From the NCBI RefSeq assembly GCF_000380505.1, contig NZ_AQYH01000001.1, positions 1 through 64,000 on the forward strand: a stretch of 64,000 bases of DNA, read 5' to 3'. The notes under the pieces were generated by a model. It was not told the DNA's origin. It made no database searches and saw only the letters and a program-made list of their open reading frames with translations. Below are positions 16,815-25,259 of the stretch, one piece after another. Positions within the stretch are counted from its first letter, which is position 1, and every line of letters begins with the position of its first letter. The position numbers were made by a program, and so were the translations under genes. This DNA comes from Kaistia granuli DSM 23481 (GTDB taxonomy: Bacteria > Pseudomonadota > Alphaproteobacteria > Rhizobiales > Kaistiaceae).

Positions 16815-18020
16815 ATGACACTGGCGAACAGGATGAAGACAGGTCTGGCGGCCGCTGCTGGCGCCGTCGCCCTGATGAGCGGTGCGGGCCTGGCGCAGGC
16901 GGCCGAGCTGCCGCCGGCGTTCAAGACGCTGCCGGCGGAAATCCAGGCGCTCTATCTGGGCGTCGAGGAGACGATCCAGCCGTCGGCCTATGACAATTTC
17001 GGCCCGGTTGCGAAGCCCTGGAAGTGGTGCCATTCGGAATCCTACCAGGGCAATCCGTGGCGCGTTTCCGTGACGCACGAGCTGGAGCGGCTGGTCAATC
17101 TCTACAAGGAGAAGGGCTGGATCTCCGATTTCGAGATGTCGGATTCGAACGGCGACACCGGCCAGCAAATCGCCCAGATCCGCGCCTTCATCGACAAGAA
17201 GTGCAGCATCATCACCTCCTTCGCCGGCTCGTCGACGGCGCTGAACGAGGTGATCGAGGCCGCCTTCAAGGCCGGCATTCCCTTCGTCACCGGCTCGGGC
17301 GCCGTCACCAGCCCCTATGCGATCAACGTCGATTCGAACTTCGTGAAGTTCGGCTATGACGTCGCCAAGGGTGTCATCGACGGCATCGGCGGCAAGGGGA
17401 ACGTGCTGCGCATCGAGGGTATCGCCGGCAGCCCGCTGGTCGCCCAGCAGCGCGCCGGCGCCGACAAGGCCTTCGCCGAGGCGCCCGACGTCAAGGTCGT
17501 CCGCGACGTCAACGGCAACTGGTCGCCCAACGTCACCAAGACGGTGACTCTGCAGGTGCTCGCCACCACGCCGCAGCCGATCGACGGCGTCTGGACCTCG
17601 GGCTCGGAGTCGCGCATCGTCGCCGAGGCGTTCGGCCAGGCTGGCCGGCCGATCCCGGTCGTCTCCGGCTCGATCTCGGGCGACGCGCTCGGCTTCTGGA
17701 AGGAGAACCAGGACACGTTCCGCTTCACCGGCGGCGCGCTGATGCCGTCCTGGACGGCGCAGACTCTGTTCCGCGTCGGCGTCCGCGTGCTCGAGGGCCA
17801 GCAGCCCAAGCTCAACATCCTGATGATCCCGGTTCCGGCCGTGAAGCCGGACGAGCTCGGCAAGTGGCATCGCGAGTGCATGACCAAGGATGCCGTCTCG
17901 ATCTTCCCGGTCGCGCCGCAGGATCCGATGCCGGAAGATCTGATGGACGCCTATTTTGCCAAGCCGGCGCATACGGCGCTGTTCGATTACGCCCAGACGC
18001 CGGACCCCTGCGCCAAGTAG
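16815..18020 (+). CDS. Sugar-type ABC transporter substrate-binding protein
   Basis: A 401-residue periplasmic binding protein of the ribose/xylose (peripla_BP_4) type. A Sec signal peptide (MTLANRMKTGLAAAAGAVALMSGAGLAQAAE) is followed by KWCHSESYQGNPWRVSVTHELERLV and IAQIRAFIDKKCSIITSFAGSS, resembling the two-lobed fold where ligands are bound between domains. Start chosen at ATG 16815 after GGGAGAGACAG; longer frames add non-signal sequence. It heads an operon with a split ATPase, two permeases and an amidohydrolase. The ligand is unknown; the lactonase-like last gene suggests a sugar, sugar acid or lactone. Confidence 0.88.
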   Translation: MTLANRMKTGLAAAAGAVALMSGAGLAQAAELPPAFKTLPAEIQALYLGVEETIQPSAYDNFGPVAKPWKWCHSESYQGNPWRVSVTHELERLVNLYKEKGWISDFEMSDSNGDTGQQIAQIRAFIDKKCSIITSFAGSSTALNEVIEAAFKAGIPFVTGSGAVTSPYAINVDSNFVKFGYDVAKGVIDGIGGKGNVLRIEGIAGSPLVAQQRAGADKAFAEAPDVKVVRDVNGNWSPNVTKTVTLQVLATTPQPIDGVWTSGSESRIVAEAFGQAGRPIPVVSGSISGDALGFWKENQDTFRFTGGALMPSWTAQTLFRVGVRVLEGQQPKLNILMIPVPAVKPDELGKWHRECMTKDAVSIFPVAPQDPMPEDLMDAYFAKPAHTALFDYAQTPDPCAK

Positions 18021-18036
18021 GATCCAGCCGACACAG

Positions 18037-18065
18037 CGGGAGGGCCGGCCGCGCCGGCTCTCCCG
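18037..18065 (+). promoter_or_regulatory. Hairpin after the binding-protein gene
   Basis: A 13-bp stem with one G-U pair and a 3-base loop lies 16 bases after the binding-protein stop codon and 31 bases before the next start. Such stems downstream of binding-protein genes protect the upstream mRNA and lower downstream expression in other ABC operons; that role is inferred here. Confidence 0.6.
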
Positions 18066-18096
18066 TCTCCGCATCCGGACGGGAGATCGACTATCC

Positions 18097-18837
18097 ATGC
18101 TTGAGATCCGGGATCTCTCGAAGCGCTATGGCGAGACGATCGCGCTCGATGGCGCCGATGTTTCGTTCACCCCCGGAACGATCCACACCATTCTCGGCGA
18201 GAACGGCTCGGGCAAGAGCACGCTGGTCAAGCTGCTCTCGGGCATCGTCTCGCCGGATCGCGGCACGATCACCTTCGAGGGCCGGCCGATCCTCGGCCGC
18301 GACCCGGCCGACTTTCGCGCCGCCGGTTTCGCCACCGTGTTCCAGGAAGTTCTGATCGCGCCGGATCGCAGCGTCACCGACAACATCCTGCTCGGCTATG
18401 ACGGGCTGATCCGCCGCCGCGTGCCGCGCGGCGAGCGTCGCGCCTTCGCCGGGCGCGTGCTGTCGGAATTCGCCACGACCCGTGTGCCGCTCGACGAGCC
18501 AGCCGGCAACGTTCCGCTGGCCGCGCAGCAGCTGATCGTGCTCGCCCGCGCGCTGACGCGGAAGCCGCGCGTGCTCATCCTCGACGAAGTGACAGCGGCG
18601 CTCGATTTCGCCGATCGCGAGGCGGTGTTCGCACTGATGCGGCGGCTGGCGCGTGAGGGTTGCCTGATCCTTTTCATCACCCACCGCATGGACGAGGTCA
18701 CGGGCCTGTCCGACCGGGTCACGGTGCTTCGCAGCGGCCAGGTCGTGAGGACGCTGGAGAAGGGCGAACTCGTTCCCGACGACCTGCTCGCCCTAATGGC
18801 GCCGGAGACGGCGCGGGAGCTGCACCATGTCGGATAG
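18097..18837 (+). CDS. ABC transporter ATPase, first half of a split RbsA-type protein
   Basis: A 246-residue single ATP-binding domain. Walker A is GENGSGKST, the switch region is LDEVTAALD, and the signature loop is degenerate (VPLAAQQLIVLARAL in place of LSGGQ), as is usual for the first domain of RbsA/MglA proteins. In RbsA both domains are one polypeptide of about 500 residues; here the frame closes at 18837 and the second domain is a separate gene overlapping by 11 bases. The two products should assemble as a heterodimer under the two permeases. Confidence 0.88.
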   Translation: MLEIRDLSKRYGETIALDGADVSFTPGTIHTILGENGSGKSTLVKLLSGIVSPDRGTITFEGRPILGRDPADFRAAGFATVFQEVLIAPDRSVTDNILLGYDGLIRRRVPRGERRAFAGRVLSEFATTRVPLDEPAGNVPLAAQQLIVLARALTRKPRVLILDEVTAALDFADREAVFALMRRLAREGCLILFITHRMDEVTGLSDRVTVLRSGQVVRTLEKGELVPDDLLALMAPETARELHHVG

Positions 18838-19579
18838 TCCGATCACCCTTTCCGCGCGGGGGCTGTCGCTGAAGCGGGGCGCCGCGCCGTTCGACCAGGA
18901 CATCCGGCGCGGCGAGATCGTTGGTCTTGCCGGGCTCGACGGCCATGGCCAGGACGCGTTCATGGAGACTTTGGCCGGTTTACGCGCGCCGGTGACCGGC
19001 AGCGTGACGGCGCCGCTTGCGAAGGGTGGCGAGCGGGCGATCACCAGCTTCCGCCGTGCGGTGCAGAGCGGCATCGCCTATCTGCCGCGCGACCGCCGCG
19101 CCACCGGCATCTTCCCGTCGATGTCGATCCTCGACAATTTCGCGATCGCCACCGTCGGGCGCGACCGCAGGCTCGGGCTGATCAGCCCGGCCGAGCGGCG
19201 CAAGCGCTACGACTATTACCGCGAGCGCCTGTCGATCGTCGCACCCGAACCGGGCCGCAACCTGATCACCACGCTCTCCGGCGGCAACCAGCAGAAGGTG
19301 CTGCTCGCCCGCGCGCTGGCGCACAAGCCGGACGTGCTGCTGCTGAACGATCCGACCCGCGGCGTCGACATCGCCACCCGCCGAGTCCTTTATTCGGTGT
19401 TCCGCGAGCTGGCCAATGAAGGCATGGCGCTGGTGGTGCTCTCGACCGAGATCGAGGAGGCGCTGGTGCTCTGCGACCGCATCCTCGTCTTTCGCGAGCA
19501 GGAACTCGCCGCGCCGCTCGAAGGCGTCGCGCGCTCGTCCGAGCGCATCATCGCAACCATGTTCGGACGGGCGGCATGA
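18827..19579 (+). CDS. ABC transporter ATPase, second half of a split RbsA-type protein
   Basis: A 250-residue ATP-binding domain of the RbsA C-terminal kind. The P-loop is degenerate, GLDGHGQDAF, where canonical Walker A would have GKS/T, while the signature LSGGNQQKVLLARAL is intact and the Walker B end reads LLNDPTRGVDIATR. This is the complement of the first half: the composite ATP site would use Walker A of the first protein and LSGGN of the second. It overlaps the upstream gene by 11 bases and the permease gene by four (ATGA), so translation is coupled. Confidence 0.88.
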   Translation: MSDSPITLSARGLSLKRGAAPFDQDIRRGEIVGLAGLDGHGQDAFMETLAGLRAPVTGSVTAPLAKGGERAITSFRRAVQSGIAYLPRDRRATGIFPSMSILDNFAIATVGRDRRLGLISPAERRKRYDYYRERLSIVAPEPGRNLITTLSGGNQQKVLLARALAHKPDVLLLNDPTRGVDIATRRVLYSVFRELANEGMALVVLSTEIEEALVLCDRILVFREQELAAPLEGVARSSERIIATMFGRAA

Positions 19580-20565
19580 CTGTTCTCGCGACCTCATCCT
19601 CCGCCGCCGGCCGCGCGCCGGCGCTGAAGGCGATCTGGCGGCAGACCGGCTTCGCGCCGATCCTGTTCATCATCCTGCTCGCCATCAACATCTTCATCAA
19701 TCCGGCCCGCTTCGCACCCTCCGCCTGGGGAACGCTGATCGGTCTCGCCGCGCCGCTGATCGGCGCCGCGATCGCCTCGGCCCCGGCCATCCTCGGCGGG
19801 CGCGGCGGCATCGATATCTCGGTCGGCCCGATCATGGGCTTCGTCAACGCCATCGTCGTGCTGGTGCTGATCCAGAAGCTCGGCCTGACCTCGCCCTGGA
19901 TCGTCGTCGGCGCGGCTGTCGCGATCGGCGGCCTCGTCGGCGTGCTGAACGGTTTCCTGGCGACGATCCTGCGCATCCAGCCGATTGTCGCCACGCTCGG
20001 CACTTATCTCCTGCTCGTCGGCACGACGCTGACCATCCTGCCAGCGCCGACCGGGACGGTGCCGGTATGGCTGAAGGCGCTCGGCGGGCCGCTGTCGATC
20101 CTGCCGCTCGGCGCGGTGTTTCTGATCTGGTTCGGGATCCGCCGCCTGCCTTACTACGATCATCTGATGGCGGTCGGCAGCGATGACCGCGCCGCCTATA
20201 CAGCCGGTATCCCGGTCACGTTGGTGCGCTTCCTTTCCTATGTCATCACCGGCGTGTTCGCCGGCGTGGCGGGGCTGATGATGACGGCGCTGATCGGCTC
20301 GGCCGATCCGTCGATCGGCCCGACCTATACGCTGATCGCGATCTCGGCCGTGGCGCTGGGCGGCGTCAGCCTGGCCGGCGGCCGTGGCGGGCTGATCGGC
20401 GCCGCCATCGGCGCGATCGACATTTTCCTGCTGCAGAGCGCGCTGACCTACTTCAACTTCTCGACCTTCGTGCTGCAGATCGCCTATGGCTCGATCCTCG
20501 TCATCGCCATCGTGTTGACGGCGCTGCAGGACCGCTGGCTCGGCCGTTCCAGGGAGGCTCGCTGA
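19576..20565 (+). CDS. Sugar-type ABC transporter permease 1
   Basis: A 329-residue permease of the RbsC/branched-chain type (BPD_transp_2). It has about nine or ten helices and the family's repeated GGRGGIDISVGPIMG and GGVSLAGGRGGLIGAAIGA motifs, the latter near the cytoplasmic ATPase contact. It begins inside the ATPase stop codon and shares one base with the next permease (TGATG). With permease 2 it should form a heterodimeric channel. Confidence 0.9.
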   Translation: MTVLATSSSAAGRAPALKAIWRQTGFAPILFIILLAINIFINPARFAPSAWGTLIGLAAPLIGAAIASAPAILGGRGGIDISVGPIMGFVNAIVVLVLIQKLGLTSPWIVVGAAVAIGGLVGVLNGFLATILRIQPIVATLGTYLLLVGTTLTILPAPTGTVPVWLKALGGPLSILPLGAVFLIWFGIRRLPYYDHLMAVGSDDRAAYTAGIPVTLVRFLSYVITGVFAGVAGLMMTALIGSADPSIGPTYTLIAISAVALGGVSLAGGRGGLIGAAIGAIDIFLLQSALTYFNFSTFVLQIAYGSILVIAIVLTALQDRWLGRSREAR

Positions 20566-21524
20566 TGCCGCGCTTCAGCAGTGACCAGGCGCGCGTCCTC
20601 GGCGCGCTGATGGTCGCCGTCGCCCTCCATCTGACGGGCACGGCCCTGATCCAGGGCTATTCGAGCGAGTTCTCGATGCGGGCGATGCTGGTGCTCGCCT
20701 CGCTGCTCGCCATCGCCTCGATCGGCCAGACGCTGGTGGTGATCATCGGCGGCATCGACCTCTCGATCCCCTTCGTCATCGGCTTCGCCAATGTCGTCAC
20801 CGCCCAGCTCTATGGCGGCGGCATGGATTTCGGCCTGGTCTGTCTGATCGTCGTCGGCCTCGCCTTCGGGATCGGTGCGCTGAACGGGCTGATCTCGTCC
20901 AGCCTCGGCCTGCATCCCCTCATCGTGACGCTCGGCATCGGCACCATCGTGCAGGGTTCGGTGCTCTTGTGGACCGGCGGCTTCCCGTCCGGCTCGGCGC
21001 CGGACACGGTCACAGAGTTCGTGTCGATCGGTGGCTCCGTTGGCTTCCTGCCGGTGCCCTGGCTGGTGCCGTGTTTCGTCGTGCTGGCGGCCATCGTCAC
21101 CGTGGCGCTGGCGCGAACGCCTTATGGCCGGCGACTGTTCGCGCTCGGCAGTAATCCGCGCGCCGCGCCTCTGGCGCTGATCAATCCGGTGGCGATGTGG
21201 ACGGTGACGTTCGGCGTCAGCGCCGTGTTCGCCGCCGTCACCGGCATCCTGCTGCTCGGCTTCACCGGCTCGGCCTATGGCGAGGTCGGCCAGCCCTATC
21301 TGTTCCAGACCATCGCCGCCGTCGTCATCGGCGGCACGGCACTGGTCGGCGGGCGCGGCTCCTATCTCGGCACCGTCGCCGGCGCGCTGGTGCTGACCGA
21401 GATCAACACGCTCTTGATCGGCCTCGGCCTGCAGCCGTCGCTGGTGCAGGCCGTGCTCGGCGTCGTCATCGTCGTGCTGGTGTCGTTCTACGGCCGTGAC
21501 CCGCATGTCAGGACGACGATCTGA
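20565..21524 (+). CDS. Sugar-type ABC transporter permease 2
   Basis: A 319-residue RbsC-type permease with about nine or ten helices. Hallmarks are VVIIGGIDLSIPFVIGFANV and GGTALVGGRGSYLGTVAGALVLTEINTLL. It is related to permease 1 but clearly diverged, consistent with a two-permease system. Its start overlaps the stop of permease 1 by one base; 39 bases separate it from the amidohydrolase gene. Confidence 0.9.
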   Translation: MPRFSSDQARVLGALMVAVALHLTGTALIQGYSSEFSMRAMLVLASLLAIASIGQTLVVIIGGIDLSIPFVIGFANVVTAQLYGGGMDFGLVCLIVVGLAFGIGALNGLISSSLGLHPLIVTLGIGTIVQGSVLLWTGGFPSGSAPDTVTEFVSIGGSVGFLPVPWLVPCFVVLAAIVTVALARTPYGRRLFALGSNPRAAPLALINPVAMWTVTFGVSAVFAAVTGILLLGFTGSAYGEVGQPYLFQTIAAVVIGGTALVGGRGSYLGTVAGALVLTEINTLLIGLGLQPSLVQAVLGVVIVVLVSFYGRDPHVRTTI

Positions 21525-21563
21525 CCGCCGCTCCCTCGATACTCCCACGGAACTGGAAGAAAA

Positions 21564-22466
21564 ATGTCCGGCGAACTCTATAGCGGGCCGATCATCGATG
21601 CCCATCATCACTTCTGGGACCTCGGGCTCGGCAAGCATGGCTGGCTCGCCGGTGGCACGCCAGGCGACGAACTGGCGCCGATCCGCCGCAATTTCCTGCC
21701 GGTCGACTACGAGGCGCTGGCGCGGCCGGAGAACATCGTCGCCAGCGTCCATATCGAGGCGGACTGGGATCCGGCCGATCCGCCGGGCGAGAGCGTCTGG
21801 CTCGACGGTCTGCCGCGAAGCGAGGGCATTGCCAGCCGCTACGTCGCCTATGCCGCGCTCGCCGATGCCAACGCGCCCGAGATCCTGCAGCGGCATGCCG
21901 AAAATCCGCGCGTCGTCGGTATCCGCGAGATCCTGAGCTGGCATCCCGATCCCGCCAAGCGCCGCATGCCGGACAGTGACCGCATGGACGATCCGCGCTG
22001 GCGCGCCAATCTCGCCCGCTTTCGCGATCTGGGCTTCAGCTTCGATCTCCTGATCTCGCCGCACCAGCACGAGTCGGCGCGCCGCCTCGCCGACGCCTTC
22101 CCCGAAATCCGCTTCCTCGTCAATCACTGCGGCAGCCCGATGGATCGCGACGCGGAGGGCATGCGGCGCTGGCGCGAGGGATTGGTGCTGATGGCCGGCG
22201 CGGAAAATGTCGCGATCAAGATCTCCGATCCGGTCGCCTACGACCCGGACTGGACGCCGGCGAGCCTCACCGAGGTGATCGACGCCTGCATCGATGCTTT
22301 CGGTGCCGATCGCTCGATCTTTGCGACCGACCATCCCGTCGCCGCCCTGCATATCGGCCTCTCGGAATGGATCGCCGTGTTCAAGCAGGCGGTGCGTGCA
22401 TTCACCCCGGCCGAGCAGGCTGCGATGTTCGCCGGCAATGCGCGGGACTGGTATCGGCTGCCCTGA
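21564..22466 (+). CDS. Amidohydrolase family 2 protein, probable lactonase
   Basis: A 300-residue TIM-barrel metal hydrolase of the amidohydrolase-2 family, which includes L-fucono/rhamnono- and galactaro-lactonases and pyrone-dicarboxylate lactonase. The N-terminal metal motif is DAHHHFWDL (His14, His16), followed by HIEADW, VGIREILSWHPD, FLVNHCGSP (metal His), and FATDHPV near the end (catalytic Asp). Behind ribosome binding site GGAAG. As last gene of a sugar-type ABC operon it probably opens a sugar lactone taken up by that transporter; the exact substrate is inferred only. Its stop abuts the stop of the convergent deacetylase gene with no spacer. Confidence 0.85.
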   Translation: MSGELYSGPIIDAHHHFWDLGLGKHGWLAGGTPGDELAPIRRNFLPVDYEALARPENIVASVHIEADWDPADPPGESVWLDGLPRSEGIASRYVAYAALADANAPEILQRHAENPRVVGIREILSWHPDPAKRRMPDSDRMDDPRWRANLARFRDLGFSFDLLISPHQHESARRLADAFPEIRFLVNHCGSPMDRDAEGMRRWREGLVLMAGAENVAIKISDPVAYDPDWTPASLTEVIDACIDAFGADRSIFATDHPVAALHIGLSEWIAVFKQAVRAFTPAEQAAMFAGNARDWYRLP

Positions 22467-23207
22467 TTAGCGGCTCGCTTCGGTCTGCATGTCGTCGAGC
22501 TTGACGAAGACGGTGCCCCTGTCGATCAGGCGCTGGATCCCTTCGACGACACCCTTGCCGGCCGGATGCCCCGGCTGGTTGATGTGGGCGATGATGACGT
22601 CGCCCGAGCGGGCGGCGGCGATGCGCTTCGCCACCGTCGCGGCCGGCAGCGACGCGCCCATGTCGGCGTTCAGCGAGAAGCCGGCGATCGAATAGCCGGC
22701 GGACCGGATCGCCTCCAGGGCGTCCTGGCTATAGACGGCGGTGGCGCCGCGGAACCAGCGCGGCGGCTTGCCGGTCGCCTTCAGGACGGCGGAGGCGCCG
22801 CCGTCGACTTCCTTGCGGACTTCTTCCAGCGACCCGGCCGTCTTCAACCCGTAGAGCCGCGCCGTATCGGTAATCGCCGGCACGTGCTGATCGCCATGGT
22901 TCTCGATCTCGAACAGCTCGGGATGCGCCAGCAGCACGGCGGTGGTCTCCTGGTTCCGCTTCAGCCAGCGATGCGTGACGAACAGCGTCGCCGGCACCTG
23001 GTTCTTCACCAGCATGTCGAGAATGCGCCGGTCGATCGTGCCGGAGCAGGCGTCGAAGGTCAGCGCAACGACGCGCGGACCGGGCGGCGGCGCGGCGATC
23101 CGGAGCTTCAATTCGATGTCGTGCGATTTGGCGAGGGCCGTCGCGGCGGTGGTCAGCGAGGCACCGATCGCGAGCAGAGCGACGGCAAGGGCATGGGGAC
23201 GGAACAT
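22467..23207 (-). CDS. Secreted polysaccharide deacetylase family protein
   Basis: A 246-residue protein with a Sec signal peptide and a CE4/NodB-like domain. Motif 1 reads LTFDACSG rather than the usual TFDDG, so the second Asp that binds metal in classic CE4 enzymes is Ala here; motif 2 is HGDQH, a normal H-x3-H. RWFRGATAVYS fits motif 3 and VIIAHINQPG motif 5. It may deacetylate a cell-wall or exopolysaccharide sugar or belong to a variant subgroup with changed metal binding. Start moved to the Met at 23207, six bases behind GGAG. Confidence 0.85.
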   Translation of the reverse strand: MFRPHALAVALLAIGASLTTAATALAKSHDIELKLRIAAPPPGPRVVALTFDACSGTIDRRILDMLVKNQVPATLFVTHRWLKRNQETTAVLLAHPELFEIENHGDQHVPAITDTARLYGLKTAGSLEEVRKEVDGGASAVLKATGKPPRWFRGATAVYSQDALEAIRSAGYSIAGFSLNADMGASLPAATVAKRIAAARSGDVIIAHINQPGHPAGKGVVEGIQRLIDRGTVFVKLDDMQTEASR

Positions 23208-23518
23208 CGGAAACTCCGGCACGCAAGGCGCGGGAAGGAGCGCGCGGCGTCAGACATAGGCGGTGGGTGGCCGCCGCGCCATGCTGCGCGTTGTCGCGTC
23301 GCGCCAACGCGCTGTGCACTTTGCGAATGCCTGACTTGACGGTAAGGTTGCAGGGCCGGGCCTGTGGAGGGGCTCACAGATGCCCGGGCAGAGGCGAGGC
23401 GCCTCATGACCGGCAGGACGGCGAATACACGCCGCCGAGCGTGGCGACGCGATTGGGTGTTTCGGACGGGGCCGCAACGGATGCGGGCTGGTACGTTGCG
23501 CGAGCGGAGCATGCTGCC
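23208..23518. other. Divergent intergenic region, deacetylase / receiver gene
   Basis: This 311-base gap separates the deacetylase gene (minus) and the receiver gene (plus). Open frames running through it lack initiation signals. A TTGACG near 23336 could be a -35 for the receiver gene, but no matching -10 stands out. No repeats of note. Confidence 0.35.
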
Positions 23519-23917
23519 ATGACCGATCACGCCCCTCTGATCCTGCTGGTCGAAGACGAGGCGATGTTGCGTCTGGCCGCAGCGGAATTGCTTGAGGACA
23601 TGGGATTTCGCGTCGAGACGGTTGGATCGGCGCGTGAGGCGATGGCACATGTCGTTGCCGCCGGGACTGGCTACTCGGCGGTGATCATCGACGTCGGCCT
23701 TCCCGATCGGTCGGGTGCGGAACTCGCCAAGGATATTCGCGGCCGGCGGGCCGACATCCCGATCGTCATCGCCAGCGGCTATGACGAGAGCGTCCTCGAC
23801 GGCACGCTCGTCGGCGACCCGCGTGTCGGGTTTCTCGGCAAGCCATATGGGATGAAGGGCCTAACGCAGGCCTTCGCCGATCTCGGCATCGAAGTTGACC
23901 GAACGCTGCTGAGCTGA
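23519..23917 (+). CDS. Stand-alone CheY-like response regulator receiver
   Basis: A 132-residue single receiver domain. The acidic pocket is EDE at residues 12-14, the phospho-acceptor is Asp58 in VIIDVGLPDRSG, the switch Ser is in VIASGYDE (Ser86), and the conserved Lys is Lys108 in FLGKPYG. There is no output domain. Such receivers act as phosphorelay intermediates or bind partners directly. No kinase gene is adjacent; the nearest is the hybrid kinase 10 kb away. Confidence 0.88.
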   Translation: MTDHAPLILLVEDEAMLRLAAAELLEDMGFRVETVGSAREAMAHVVAAGTGYSAVIIDVGLPDRSGAELAKDIRGRRADIPIVIASGYDESVLDGTLVGDPRVGFLGKPYGMKGLTQAFADLGIEVDRTLLS

Positions 23918-24047
23918 ACACGCCCGCGGCGCGCTCCTGCTTCCCGACGCAACCATCGCGACCTTGGCGCGTCTTTCATGGGACGGCCCAATGCACGGGC
24001 AGGGCACTGACGCGCCCGTCGGCAGTCGGCCAGGGAGGTTCTGCATC

Positions 24048-24551
24048 TTGGATCTGGAATTGTATTTCGAGGCTTCGACAAGGCTGGGTGCTGCGGCGCT
24101 TTGCGGCCTGCTCATCGGCATCAACCGTGATGCGCACGAGAAGCCTGCCGGCATGCGGACGCTGGCGCTGGTAGCGCTCGGCGCGGCCATCGCCACCCTG
24201 ACGGCGCTCTGGATCCCCGGCTTCGGCGCCGAGCCGGATTCGATGAGCCGGGTGCTGCAGGGCGTGATCCAGGGTGTTCTCGCCGGCATCGGCTTCATCG
24301 GCGCCGGCGCCATCATGCGTCTCGGCCGGCAGGGCGAGAACGTTCAGGGCGTGACGACGGCGGCCACGGTCTGGGTGTCGGCGGCGCTCGGCATCGCCTG
24401 CGGCATGGGCGCCTGGCCGATCGTCCTGATCGGGGTTCTGCTGGTCTTCTTCATCCTGATCGTCGCCAAGCGCATCGAGAACTGGCTGCTCCGGCAATTG
24501 CTGCCGGAAGGGGAGAAGGGCCATCCGGACAGGACCGAGGACTCCGGCTGA
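24048..24551 (+). CDS. MgtC/SapB family membrane protein
   Basis: About 167 residues with four predicted helices. Diagnostic sequence is RLGAAALCGLLIGINRDAHEKPAGMRTLALVALGAAI and GIGFIGAGAIMRLG...VQGVTTAATVWVSAALGIACG. MgtC proteins modulate F-type ATPase or magnesium homeostasis in pathogens; the short SapB-like form without the C-terminal domain is common in rhizobia and of unknown role. The start is probably the TTG at 24048, nine bases after a strong AGGGAGG; the open frame upstream to 23964 is not similar to the family. Confidence 0.85.
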   Translation: MDLELYFEASTRLGAAALCGLLIGINRDAHEKPAGMRTLALVALGAAIATLTALWIPGFGAEPDSMSRVLQGVIQGVLAGIGFIGAGAIMRLGRQGENVQGVTTAATVWVSAALGIACGMGAWPIVLIGVLLVFFILIVAKRIENWLLRQLLPEGEKGHPDRTEDSG

Positions 24552-24575
24552 GCGGGTCGGCGGAGCGATGGGGGT

Positions 24576-25238
24576 CTAGGTCAGGACGCTGGCGCCCAGA
24601 TTGATGGCAAGCGCCAGCAAGGTCGTGTTGAAGATGAAAGACGCGATCGAATGGAACATCATCACCATTCGGAAGTCCGTCGTCCGGACGTTGACGTCGG
24701 AGGTCTGGAACGTCGCGCCGAGGCAGAAGGCGAAATAGAAGAAGTCCCAGATCACCGGCTCGGGCGTGTCCGGGAAGATCAGACCGCCGACATCGTCCTC
24801 CTTGCCGTCAGCATTGCCGTCGGTGCCGGCCGGCGCATAGTAGAGCCTAGCGTAGTGAAATGCGAACAGCGTGTTGAAGACGGTCCAGCCGAGCGGGATG
24901 CTGATGATCGCGGTCGCGAGATGGGCGGCTGAGGTGTTGGAACCGTTCAGGACCGCGAAAATCGAGTAGAACGAGAAGGCGATGGCGCCGATCGTCAGTG
25001 TGAAGATCAGCACCATGCCTTCGTCCTGGATGCGGGCGCGGCGTCGCAACTTGTCGATGCTCGACTGGTTGGCCATGCGCATCAGGAAGAACAGGTAGAT
25101 GATGAAGAAGAAGTCGCCGGCGGCGATCACGGCGAATTCGGGCACGATCAGGCGGATGACGAAATACGCCACGACCGCCACGACAACGGACTGATAGAAA
25201 TGGGTGTGCTGGTGCCAGTGGCGCTGGAAGAAGGAAAT
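24576..25238 (-). CDS. DUF1345 family membrane protein, apparent ATT start
   Basis: A membrane protein of the DUF1345 family, with about four or five helices. Conserved parts are RRRARIQDEG, FNTLFAFHYARLYY, and GGLIFPDTPEPVIWDFFYFAFCLGATFQTSDV. The first ATG/GTG/TTG in frame is a GTG at 25181, but the codons before it read FFQRHWHQHTHFYQS, which looks like the family's polar His-rich N-terminus. A strong AAGGCGGAG lies seven bases before an ATT at 25236-25238, giving 220 residues, the normal length. The frame opens right after the pbpC stop. Function unknown. Confidence 0.75.
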   Translation of the reverse strand: MSFFQRHWHQHTHFYQSVVVAVVAYFVIRLIVPEFAVIAAGDFFFIIYLFFLMRMANQSSIDKLRRRARIQDEGMVLIFTLTIGAIAFSFYSIFAVLNGSNTSAAHLATAIISIPLGWTVFNTLFAFHYARLYYAPAGTDGNADGKEDDVGGLIFPDTPEPVIWDFFYFAFCLGATFQTSDVNVRTTDFRMVMMFHSIASFIFNTTLLALAINLGASVLT

Positions 25239-25259
25239 CGGCGCGCTCCGCCTTCTGGT

